Origin: Telopea speciosissima
Taxonomy: Eukaryota; Streptophyta; Magnoliopsida; Proteales; Proteaceae
Direction: 5' to 3'
Assembly (NCBI RefSeq): GCF_018873765.1
Contig: NC_057916.1
Location: 27,937,501 to 28,001,500, forward strand
DNA: 64,000 nucleotides
Of the stretch, positions 47,101-59,100 are shown piece by piece. Both the position numbers and the translations under genes were made by a program. The notes beneath the pieces are model-generated. The model had not been told where the DNA came from, made no database searches, and was given only the letters and a program-made list of their open reading frames with translations. Each line of letters begins with the position of its first letter. Within the stretch, counting starts at the first letter, position 1.

Positions 47101-50100
47101 AAAAGTCTCCCAAAAAAAAAATAGAGTATCGTCCTCTGGTATTGATTAGCAGCAGATGATAGTGGTTCTGTAGCCTCCGCTAGAAAACAAGAGTCAAATA
47201 AAGTAAACCAACAAGGAGAACCAGACCTTCACGTAACGAGAAAAAGAAATCAGCTACACCGCCAAAGGTATCAATACCGAGAACCAGCCACAAGAGGAAA
47301 TCGAGAACCAGGGATCGATTCAAGTGGGCAGCAACAACAATCAACAGAACAAACTGACACACGATTTCCAAATAAATAAACAAGTAGGAAACCCTAGTTC
47401 TTCTTTTCTTTCTATGAACTAGGGTTTCTCCATAAATTAGAGAACCTTGAAACGACCCTCAAACCGGCAATCTTAAAGAGAATCAGTCACTAGTTGCCTA
47501 GCTCTGATACCATGTAGAAAACCCTAACCAGTAACTTCAGAGAGGAGACGAGAGAAGAGAAGATGGAAGAAGACTATTGAGAGAAAGGAATGACTTAGAT
47601 TCATTGATAGGTAAGCCCCTCTATTTATAATAGAGGGGAAAGTTACAAAGGGACTAAAACCCACATAGCCGACTGTACGTAATAACATAATAAATAAACT
47701 AACCCCAAAAGGACCAAAATACTCCCACGGTATTCTGGATTACATATTCCAACACAACTTTATCAAATACATACTTAATATCAACAGAAATCCATGCATG
47801 GCTTTTCTCACCACTATCCTGAAGTCGTTTTAGGCCTCCCCCTTGCTCTTTTAGCTCCTCCAATCTAGACAAAATCACTCCTCACCAGTGCATTCAGAGA
47901 TCCTCGTTTCACATGTCCATGCCACCTCAAATGAATTTCTCTCAACTTATCATGTAACAGAAAATAGTCCTAATTACCTTTAATATGTTCATTCTTTATT
48001 TTATCTTTCCTAGTTTAACCATTCACCCATATCAACATCTAGGCTACACTAAGTCACCAATTTGGTTTATATGTAGTTTCTTCACTGCCCAATGTTTAAT
48101 AATTTAGTCATCATCCAATTTTCTCAAATGGTAAATGGGGCTCTTTTCTCCTTTTTGGGTACAAGCAAATGTGTCCCTTCAATAGTTAGAAATATCAGAG
48201 TGTGGCAAAAGAATCACTTAGGCCTGATTTGGTATGATTTCTATTTCAATTTTGGATTGATTTCTTGAAATAGTCAACAAATAGATTTTTGGTCCAAAAA
48301 TTGAAATTGTTTTGGTTGTATCAATATGAAATATTTCAAGAATAAAAAAATCCATTTGATAGTTCAAATTCTAAGAATAGATTCTCTATATTTCTTTGGG
48401 AAGGATGGTAGTGGTGACGTGGAAGTAGTCGGGGTGGTGGTGGTGGCGGCGGCGGTAGCGGTGGCAGCGGCAGTGGTGGCGGTGGTGGTGATGGCAGGGT
48501 AGTGGTGGTGGTGGTGGTGGTAACAGGGTAGTAGTGGTGGTGGTGGCGGTGGCAATGGTGGGAGTGGGGTGGTGATGGTGAGACCATTAGGAGATGAAGG
48601 GTGGTGTTTTATTTTTAACATGAAATTACGACTTTGCCCATGAAATTAACCACGTGTTCATTCAAGAGCAAGAGTGCTAAATCAAACAAAATAGAAATTC
48701 TGAAACAGCTCCTCAGCTATTTCAAAATTTCTATTTCAATGAAATAAGGTGCAACAATCAAACCAAACAATTTCAGAAATAGAAATCACCCTCTGAAATT
48801 GAAATAGAAATCATACCAAATCAGGCCTGAATAGGGATCCCTTAATTTTAACTAGATCTTTGTTGGGTACTTTAGACAAGGGAGGCATCATAGACATTGA
48901 CATGCATTTCTTTCCAGCTGTTAGCCTGACTTGCCCTTGTTATGAAAGCAAAACCTACGCTTAGCTAGAGACCCTTGTAGCCTTCATAGATAGAGAAATC
49001 CATCCCTTCTATTGCAATAAGGAAAGGAGAATAGGAGATAAATGGACTAATTAGTACCTTACATTTTAAAATGCAACGCTTTGAAGTCGAGGCATGATAC
49101 AACCCAAACATGCGCACTTCAAGTGTTTAGCTTTACTACTGTTACATGATTAGAATATTAATACTATAACAAAAGACTGCAAGGAATAATATACATAAAA
49201 CTTTACAATACATGTAGAAATTTCAACTTGCACCTTGCATTATCAGTTATTTTCTCAATTTCTGAATTGTTTTTATCTGTTTTTCCAATAGAGATGCATA
49301 CATAGTCTATTACAGAAAATCTCATGGCAACAAACTGCACAAATATTAGTAGTCTCATTACATTTGGCTTGATACAGGAACATACTTGGCTTAGAAAACC
49401 CCAAGCTAGAGCATGGTTTCAAACATTCTCTGGGATTTTTGTAAGCCCTCGTGCTCCTCTCTTTTAGCCATGGGGAGGGATGATGTGTCCAATCCAGAAC
49501 ATCCAAGTGGCAACTTATGCCAATCATATTGCTTAAACAATATGAAGCAGTAGATAAAAATCAAATCAAGGGCCATTAAATGGAAAAACAAGACTGTGTC
49601 TCCACCCTAATTTTCATATTTCAAACAGGAATGCTGAAAGAGAGAAAATAACAAGAAAGAGAACCACTCAAGATTCTCTTCCTGGACTACTGCTTTCATG
49701 TTTCAAACCTTACAATGAAATGATGGCTGAAAAACTAAGGTCACAAAGCAACTCTGCTTTATTGAGGGGAAAGCAAAAGGCATTCACCATGCTGACCAAG
49801 AGCTGAGAAGTGAAAAATGTTCCACTTGGCTTGACCAAGACTTTGTAAACCTTTGATGCTATACAAACTAATCCTTATGAAAACCACAGATGATTGATAG
49901 TTAATCAGACCAACTCTGATAGCCTTTTGTGCAGCTTGAACAGGGGGAAGAAATGACAAAGAAGAAGAGCAAAAGTAAACCTGTAAATTGCAATAGAATG
50001 AGAAGAGTGAAGAAAACTAAATTGCACGTCAATATCCTTCAGTTTTTGTGACAAAACCAAATAGGAAGCAAACCAGAATCTATGAAGAGAAGAAAGATAA

Positions 50101-53100
50101 CAATGGGAGATGATGTGCTGAACCACGATAGATTCAATCTGTAATGATCTATCAAGGGTTGTGCCTTTATAAACTTGTAAATACAATTGTAATCTGAATA
50201 GGAAACTAAACCTAGTCTAAATATGAAACTTACTTAGACTAGGAAACTAACACTAACTCCTCTTAACTCTACTAACAATTAAAGACACAAAGCAACAAGG
50301 GAACTCACGATAGGGACAATAGCAATTTTAGATGCTAGTGAGCATGGAGAGAACATCGTTCAGGTAGCAATATCAATTCAATCATCAACAACATCAGTAG
50401 CTAAATAATCTTCATGTTGAATAAATCCAATCAACAAGAAGCAAACTAGACAAAACACGAACCACAATCCACAATATCATAGCAGCAATAGTAATATCAA
50501 AGGCATCTCTCAAAGAAGGCCGATAGTGGGTAGTAATCTTCTCAAAGATAGATAAAAATGCAGCATCTTACAGCTACATCATAAGTGGCAAGTACTAGGT
50601 AGTAATTTTCCCAAATAACGATAAAAGTGCAGCATTGAACAGCTACATCATAAGTTCTTCCCAATGAAGGCAAGTAGTGAGTAATAATCTGCTCAAACAA
50701 AGACAGATAATAGTGCAGCTCCAACAGCTACATCATAAGCCCTTCTCAAGGAAGGCACTTCAACAGCCCCAAACAGAAGTATTAAATATTGATATATATG
50801 CAGTATAGGTTATTGTGAACATAGTAGCAACATCAGGTTGCTAGGGACCAGACAACATCAAGTTGCTATGAAACAGACAACATCAGGTTGCTGTGTAGCA
50901 AATAAAATTTCAATAATAAGAATGTCCAACCTCCCCTTCATGATAGCCAAGAAAATACTAGATAAATAAGCACGCCATGCAAAGCAAATATATAAGCCCA
51001 ATGGCAAATTTATAAATAATCTAGGTAATCCCGGGTTGAAACCCAATTATCAACCAAACCCATGGCCCAGACAAGCAAGATAAGACTTGAATCAAGAGCC
51101 TAGTGGCAAAGTAGTGGTTAGATATTAGTTGTGAATCAATAGTGGCTCTTGGGATTAGCGCTTGGCTAATACCGAGAGCCTTCTTAGCTTTAAAGATATG
51201 TAGGGTAGTCTTTTACTGTTTTACCCCTATTCTTATGTTTATATTGTAAACCCTCTTCTCTATGAAATGAATGAAACTGCTCTACGATTGAGAGAGCTCT
51301 TCTTCTCTTCTCTTCACCCTCTACTTTCATAAGCTACATGGTATCAGAGCAGATCCTTTAAATTAGGGCACAGCTTGCGATATTCTCCTCTACTTTTCTT
51401 CCTTTATTTTCTCTGTTCTTGTCTACGATTTCTAGTTCTTTTAACTAGAGGATGCGAGCTCCAGAACAGGGTGATTTCACCCCTTCTCTGTCTATTCTTG
51501 GCTGTGGATTGGGTATAGGTGATGATGATGTAAATCTGTGTAGAATACCTAGGACCTGTAACCAGTAACTCTAGAGAGAAGAAAAGATGGAAATTGTAAA
51601 ATACTTGAATTAATTAATTGATAGGTAAGCCCCTCTATTACAAATAGACTAAACTAGGCGATGTGGAACTAAAACCCACATTGCCGACTGTACCTAATAA
51701 CATAATAAATAAACTAACCCCAAAACGACCAGAATACCCCCACGGTATTCTGGATTACATATTCCAACACTCCCCCTCAAGCTGGATTGTACAAATAAGA
51801 GAAGAAAGAAGATCTAGCTTGAACTAAAGAAAAAAGAACTCCTAATAACGCTAACACTCCCCCTCAAGTTGGCGTATACAAGGTATTAATGCCCAAATTG
51901 AACAAAATGAGAAAAAACTAAGTTGCAGCAGAATCCAGCTTGACATATGAATGCAGCTCCCAAATAAACCTTCAAGAACTTGAAAAAATAGATCTTCAAA
52001 ACTTGGACAGACATGATCAGCAAACCGGGACTAGAATGTCTTCCAAAAAAGGTAGCTTTCAACGATCTTCAATAGCTATCCAGTGATGAATCTCAGATTG
52101 TCATAGTGACTTAGAATCTTGAAATGAAATAACTAGAGCAGCAAGCAGCGAAAACAAACTGAATCAGGCAGCGGAAAAAATACTATATCAACCCAACTGA
52201 AAGTCCTCAGATAGGCAACAACCAAATATCTTCAATACTTCAATCTCCCCCTTACGGCAAACTCAACCCAATAACGAAGGATACCCAATGACAATGGTGG
52301 AGAAAACTGATCTTCTATGTTTTGCATCGATGTTCCTGCAAGTTCTGCGTTCTGCAATGTCTGCAGGTGTACTGTACATAATCCCCCCCTCACGTGTAGT
52401 ACACGTGGACATAACAGAGATGATGTAAGAGATAGAGCAAAAACATAATATTCCAGAATTTTCCAAGAGGTGCTAAGGGTAATGGAAAAGGAAGAAATGG
52501 CAAATTAGAGAATACCATTATCGTCCAAAGTGGTTATGGGTATATGCCTAAGGTATGGGATATGAAGGGAATAAGAATTATTGAAAGGGAATGGTGTTGG
52601 AAAAAAAGGATGGCATGGCTGTAATTTGGTGAAAATCCACTTTTAAATACAATCCAAGCCAAAGGGCAAACTGGTAATAAATCAGAATTTTCAAGGGTCA
52701 ATTGGGTAGTCAAATAGGGGAATGGTAGAACTGTAAATAACACAAAGTTGAAAAAGGGATGGCATTCTGGTAAATATGGGGAACAGTATAGGATTCCTTT
52801 GAAAGAAACAAAAAAGGCCATAGGGTCAAGGAGCAAATAAGTTCACAAAGTAAGGGCAAAGCTGGAAACTCAAATAAGGTAATGATGGCACATGATGACA
52901 TGAAAATTTGGAGAATGGCTTAAGTGGAATAAACAGAGAAAGGAGGGGTAATATATGAAACTAGATAAAGTAATGATGACATAGGGTACTATTGGAGTAG
53001 TTGTCTTCACGTGAAACAAAGGGGTATGAATGGAAATCCAAAATAAAGCTAACCAAGATGAAGAGATATCGTGGGCAGAAGGTCTTCTTCAACCTCACGA

Positions 53101-56100
53101 CACAAACAAAGGTGGAGAAAGTCACGGAACCAGACCTGGTTCGAAGGGAATATCGCAACAAATAACGCTTTTTCAACCTGAAATATTGGGAAATACTTCG
53201 TAACCTTCAGGCCTTTTCTACTGTGAGAGAAGGAAGCATAGTCACCTTCAACCTTTGGCCACATCCGAAACCAGACTTGACTTCGAAGAAGAAAATTTCC
53301 TCACCTTTGATCTGTTCGATCCTAAATTTCAGGCAAGGCTTTGTAACACATAGGCCTCTCAAGATCCCCCAAGGACAGTCCCTGATTTTAGGTATTATGC
53401 CGACAAAGTGTGACTGAAACAAGTTGGGGCGATAATCTGAGAACCAGACCTGATTTGGTTTCGATTCTCACTGTAGGAGCATCAACGAGGAGCCAAGATT
53501 CTAGAGTTTGATTGCCCTTTGGGAGAGAACAACCACACAAAATTGCAGGAGGGAAGGAAGTTTTCGGCAATGGCCATCGACTCCCTCTCGACAACTAGAT
53601 AGCACACATAATCCCCATTCGATTAAGTGAGACCTTCGATTCAGTGGAAGAAAACCAGCAGAGGCAGCAGAAACCCTCTTCTCATAATCGAGAGACAAGA
53701 AGACAAAAAGGCACGGTGAAGCAAGTATATAGTCTTCTTCCTCCGGCGATCATACAACGGAAATACTTCAACATGCAGGTGGAAATCAGGTGGAACCCAT
53801 TCTACTAGCGACATCAAATCAGAGAAACCCTTAAGGCAACAACTGTCTATCTCCAACTGTCATTGAATGAAAAAAAACAGAAACATAACTGGAGAAAATT
53901 TTCCAAAACTGGAAACCGCAAGCCTTCAATGTATAACCACACGATTTCCAAATAAATAAAATTAAAAGGATGAAACAAGCAGGAAACCCTAGTTCTTCTT
54001 TTCTTTCTATGAACTAGGGTTTCTCCATAAATCGGAGAACCTTGAAACGACTCTCAAAACTGTAAATCTTGGAGAGAATCAATCACTGGTTACAACAGCT
54101 TTGATACCATGTAGAAAACCTAGGACCTGTAACCAGTAACTCTAGAGAGAAGAAAAGATGGAAATTGTAAAATACTTGAATTAATTAATTGATAGGTAAG
54201 CCCCTCTATTTATAATAGAGGGGAAATTACAAATAGACTAAATTAGGCGATGTGGTACTAAAACCCACATTGCCGACTGTACCTAATAACATAATAAATA
54301 AAGTAACCCCAAAACGACCAGAATACCCCCACGGTATTCTGGATTACATATTCCAACAATCTGCTTTTATTTCAATACCGCAGCAGATTTTAGAAGGATT
54401 TTATGGTGGTTTGGTGAAGGATTTAATGGCGGCAGGGCACTGGAATACTATTGATTTGAAGTTGTTGAAGTTCAATTGTAGGATGCTTGATGGTTCTGCA
54501 GTTGTGTGTGCAGTGTTGCTTGCGACCAGGTATTAGTGTGATTTTATGGTAGTTTGCTTGCTGGTTTTGGACCTTTCTATGTTGTTTTGATTGCTGCAAA
54601 GTCCTAGTGTGAATGTGTGGAGATTTGCTTGCTGTTTTTTGAAGATTAGTGTGCTTTTGTGATCCTTGTGTGGTGATTCAATTGTTGAGTATTGTTTTCT
54701 TTAATCAAGTTGAGTAGCAGCAAGTTGCCTATTAGGTGTTTGATTAAATACCTGTGAAGTTTTTGGAGTTTTTTTGGTGGAAATTTCAAGAAGGGAAAAT
54801 ATAACAGATGATGAAAGCAAGAATGCGGTGGTCACGGAGGTAGTTTCCTCATCCTCCAATCGAATCACAGAAAAGAAACTTGAGGGCATCACAAATTTCC
54901 AGCAATGGAGGAAGATTGTGAACCTTGTATTGACAGGACGTGACCAGCAAGCTCACTTGACTGGAACCAGACCTGCTGATGATCCAACTTGGGATACTAT
55001 TGATGCCCGGATACTTGGACAGACGTTGAATTCGATGGAGAACTATATAGTAGATTTGATTACTCATATTGATACTGGGAAAGAATTATGGGAGTATTTG
55101 GGTGTTTTGTATTCGGGCCAAAATAACTTATCCTGCATATATGAGTTATCTCAGGAGTTCTACCGGACTGAGAGAAAGGGACGATCTATCACCCAATACT
55201 TTGCTGATTTCAAGAGAATGTACGAGGAATGAAACAGTCCTCTCCCTATTACTTCAGATGTGAAACAAATGCAGACTCAAAGAGAACAGTTGGCTGTTAT
55301 GGGCTTTTTGAGAGGACTGGGCCAGGAGTTTGAGTCAGTGCAATCACAGATTCTTGGTAGTGAAACTGTTGCTTCCCTCACAGATACCTTTTCTCGAGTC
55401 CTTTGAGTTTCCCGTGAGAGTTCTCGTGATGCTACACCTACAGCAGAGAGTTCTGCCCTAGTGTCTCAATCAAGGGCTGCTGTGGGTATCCGAGGAGATG
55501 GTGGAAATCGTGGAGGTGGTCGTGGCCGTGGTGGTGGTTGTGGCACAAGGAGGGGCCAAACCCAGCAGGGCATTGGCCAATCTGGTACTACTTTGGATGG
55601 TTCAGGTGTAAGAACTTGTCATCATGTGACCAACTTGGTCACATCCAGCGATTTTGCTGGAAGCTTCATGGGAAACCCACAACTCAGCAGTTTGCTAATT
55701 CTGCCACTAGTAGTGATTCAATTCCTCCGCCTCAACCCTCTGAGGGTAAGGTTGTGGTCATGTCAGAGGAGGAATTTGCCAGATACAATCAGTTCCAAAT
55801 TTCACAGCCTACTTCTTCCACTACTACTTTGGTGAGGACAGATAATGCAACTGCATGTCTTTTTGCTACCTCCCGTCCCTGGATCATTGATTCAGGGGCA
55901 TCCGATCAAATGTCTGGGATGTAAGGTATTTTTTCTTCTTTATCCCCTTCATCTTCCAGTGTTACTTTAGCCGATGGGTCTTTAGCAAAGGTTAAAGGGA
56001 CTGGCACTGTTTATCCTAGTTCTTCTCTATCATTATCCTCTGTTCTCTACCTTCCTAATTTTCCCTTTAATCTTATGTCAGTCAATAAATTGACCAAAGC

Positions 56101-59100
56101 ATTTAACTATTCTGTGACCTTTTATCCTGATTCTTGTGTCTTTCAAGATCTTGCTATGAGGAAGATGATTGGTAGAGGACAGCAGTCAGGGGGGGCTGTA
56201 TTTGCTTGAAGATACTCAATCGGTTGCTTGCTCCAGTGTTGCTTCCCCTCATCAGATACATTGCCAGCTTGGTCATCCATCTTCGGAAAGTCTTAAGAAA
56301 TTAGATCCTAGTTTGTGTCTTTGCCTAGTCTTGAATGTGAGTCCTGTCAGTTTGGAAAACGTTATCGTGTGAGTTATCCCCCTAGAGTCAATAAAAGATC
56401 TGTTAGCCCATTTTCTTTGGTACATTCGGATGTTTGGGGTCCCTGTCCAGTTTCTTCTAGTTTGGGTTTTAAATACTTTGTTACATTTGTTGATGATTAT
56501 TCAAGAGTCACATGGCTATATTTAATGAAAAATCGTTCAGAGTTATTCTCTATTTTCTGTGCATTTGTTTCTGAAGTTCAAAATCAATTTGGTGTGTGTG
56601 TGAAGATTTTGCGTAGTGACAATGCCAAAGAGTATTTTTCTGCCCCATTTTCTGCATTTATGGTTCAACATGGTATTATCTATCAGTCTTCCTATTTTGA
56701 CACACCCCAACAGAATGGTGTGGCTGAACGGAAGAATAGACATTTAATGGAGGTTACTTGCTCTCTACTGTGTGAGATGCAAGTTTCTAAGTCTTTCTGG
56801 GTTGATGCTGTTTTGACAGCATGTTATCTTATTAATCACATGCCATCTTCCATATTGAAGGGTGGCATTCCGCATTCACTGTTATTTCCTACTGAACCTC
56901 TGTTTCTCTTGCCTCCTCGCATATTTGGCTGCGTTTGTTTTGTTCGTGATCATCGACCAAGGTTGTCCAAGTTGGATCCTAAAGCACTTAAATGCATCTT
57001 TCTTGGTTACTCACGTACCCAAAAGGGTTACCGATGTTATTCTCCTCTGTTGCACCAATATATTGTTACAGTTGATGTGTCTTTCTTTGAATCCACTCCA
57101 GATCATGCTGAACCAGTCAATGCATCTGAGTTCGATGATAGTTTTCCCATTTATATTATTCAGTCTCCATTGCCACAGGGTTCTGCTCCACTTCACCGGC
57201 CTCCTGTCACTGAGGTTTACATCCGCCATCCGAAGGTAACTGCTGCCCCTCCTGTACTTGTGGACTCTATCATGTCATCCTCCACCACAGATCCTGAGGA
57301 GCTTCCTCCTCCAGCTAACCCCGTTGTTTCTAACTTTGATTTTCTTATTGCTAGGAGAAAAGGTACTAGTAGTTGTACTCAATACTCTATTTCTAATTAT
57401 GTTTCATATTCTGGTTTGTCCTCCACTTTTCGTTCTTTCTTGTCCACTGTTGATGCCCATCCCCTTCCTAAGTCTGTGACTGATGCATTATCTAGTCCTG
57501 GTTGGAGCACAGCTATGGAAGAAGAGTTATCAGCCTTAGATGTGAATTAGACTTGGGAACTTGTTCCGCTGCCCCCAGGGAAGACAACTATTGGTTGCAA
57601 GTGGGTATATGCTGTGAAGGTTAACCCCGATGACTCTTTTGCTTGTTTGAAAGCAAGACTTGTGGCGAAGGGGTATGCACAGGTGTATGGTATTGATTAT
57701 CTGGATACCTTTTCCCCGATTGCCAAGCTTGCTTCTGTGCGTATTTTGATCTCTCTTGCTGCTACTGATCATTTCCCTTGTTTCAATTGCATGTCAAGAA
57801 TGCCTTCTTGCATGGTACTTTGCACAAAGAGGTGTATATGGAGCAACCTCCGGGGTTTGTTGCTCAGGGGGAGTCTGGTCTAGTTTGTAGGTTGAAAAAG
57901 TCCTTGTATGGACTGAAGCAGTCTCCTCGCGCGTGGTTTGGACGCTTTACTGAAGTTGTTTTGGAATTTGGCTTATCCAGATGCGGTGGTGATCATTCTT
58001 TTATAGGCAATCAACTGCAAGAAGGATTTTTATGATAGTTTATGTTGATGATATTATCATTATTGGTGATGATTCAGCAGGAATTGTGGATTTGAAGTTA
58101 TATCTGCAGCAAAAATTTCAGACTAAAGAGTTGGGCAAGTTGAAGTACTTTCTGGGAATTGAAGTAGCTCAACCTCAGAAGGGAGTGTTTCTTTCTCAGA
58201 GGAAATATGTTTTGGACCTACTTACTGAAACAAGCATGCTTGGGTCTAAGCCTATTGACTCTCCTATGGATCACAATGTGAAACTCACTACTGAAGGGGG
58301 AGATGTTCTTGATGATCCGGTGAGGTATAGGAGACTGGTGGGTAAGTTGAACTATTTAACAGTTACCCGACCAGATATTGCTTTTCTTGTTAGCGTGGTG
58401 AGTCAATTTCTTTCTTCTCCCCGGACCTCTCATTGGGATGCAATTATTCGTATTCTACGCTATCTCAAAAAGGGTCCAGGTAGAGGAATAGTATCGAGAT
58501 CATGGTCATAACAGAGTTGAAGGATTTTCGGATGCTGATTAGGCAGAGTCTCCAACTGATAGGAGATCAACTACAGGATACTGCACATTTGTTAGAGGAA
58601 GCCTTGTTTCTTGGAAAAGCAAGAAACAGTGTAGTAGCCCGTTCTAGTGCTGAGTCAGAATATAGAGCTATGGCACACTTGACATGTGAATTGATGTGGA
58701 TACAACAATTGCCGTCTGAATTGGGTTGTAAAGTTTCAATTCCCATGCAACTGTGGTGTGATAATTAGGCAGCAGTTCATATTGCTTCTAATCCCGTATT
58801 TCATGAGAGGACGAAGCATATTGAGGTGGACTGTCATTTTATTTGTGAGAAGATGCAGAATGGGTTAATTCTTCCTAGTCATGTTAGAACTGGAGAGCAA
58901 CTGGTAGATGTGTTTACAAAGCCTTTGGGTAGTGGGCAAATTGATTATATTTGTAACAAGCTGGGCATGATAGATATATAATTATATATGCTCTAGCTTG
59001 AGGGGGAGTGTTAGATATTAGTTGTGAGCCAATAGTGGCTCTCGAGATTAGTGCCTAGCTAATACCGAGAGCCTTCTTAGCTTTAAAGATATGTAGGGTA

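Larger units (their letters stand above)
43996..47754 (-). mobile_element. Non-coding LTR retroelement (LARD-like) with target duplication CAACT
   Basis: LTRs at 43996-44259 and 47513-47754, a primer site TGGTATCAGAGC (47512-47501), a polypurine tract CTTGAGGGGGAG beside the 3' LTR, and exact CAACT on both sides (43991-43995, 47755-47759) show a complete insertion. The interior carries no gag or pol resemblance, so it must have moved with proteins of another element. It contains a 1023-bp secondary insertion (44933-45955). It belongs to the same family as 51539-54358 and lies inside a LINE remnant. Confidence 0.9.
47971..50046. other. Mid-intron stretch of PAT16; one MITE, otherwise nothing clear
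   Basis: Apart from the MITE at 48221-48827, I see AT-rich intron sequence. Open frames at 49273-49591 and 49759-50186 resemble nothing known. Confidence 0.45.
51539..54358 (-). mobile_element. Second non-coding LTR element (LARD-like), target duplication ATCTG
   Basis: LTRs 51539-51769 and 54110-54358 with exact ATCTG on both sides (51534-51538, 54359-54363). It shares LTR and 3' interior sequence with 43996-47754, including CTCCCCCTCAAGCTGG next to the 3' LTR. The interior is non-coding and shorter. It sits inside the copia leader, so it is younger than the copia. Confidence 0.92.

Noticed and set aside
48336..48621. Two His/Pro/Thr-rich open frames as metal-binding proteins
   Set aside because: They are translations of the GGT/GGC repeat inside a MITE, in several frames at once.
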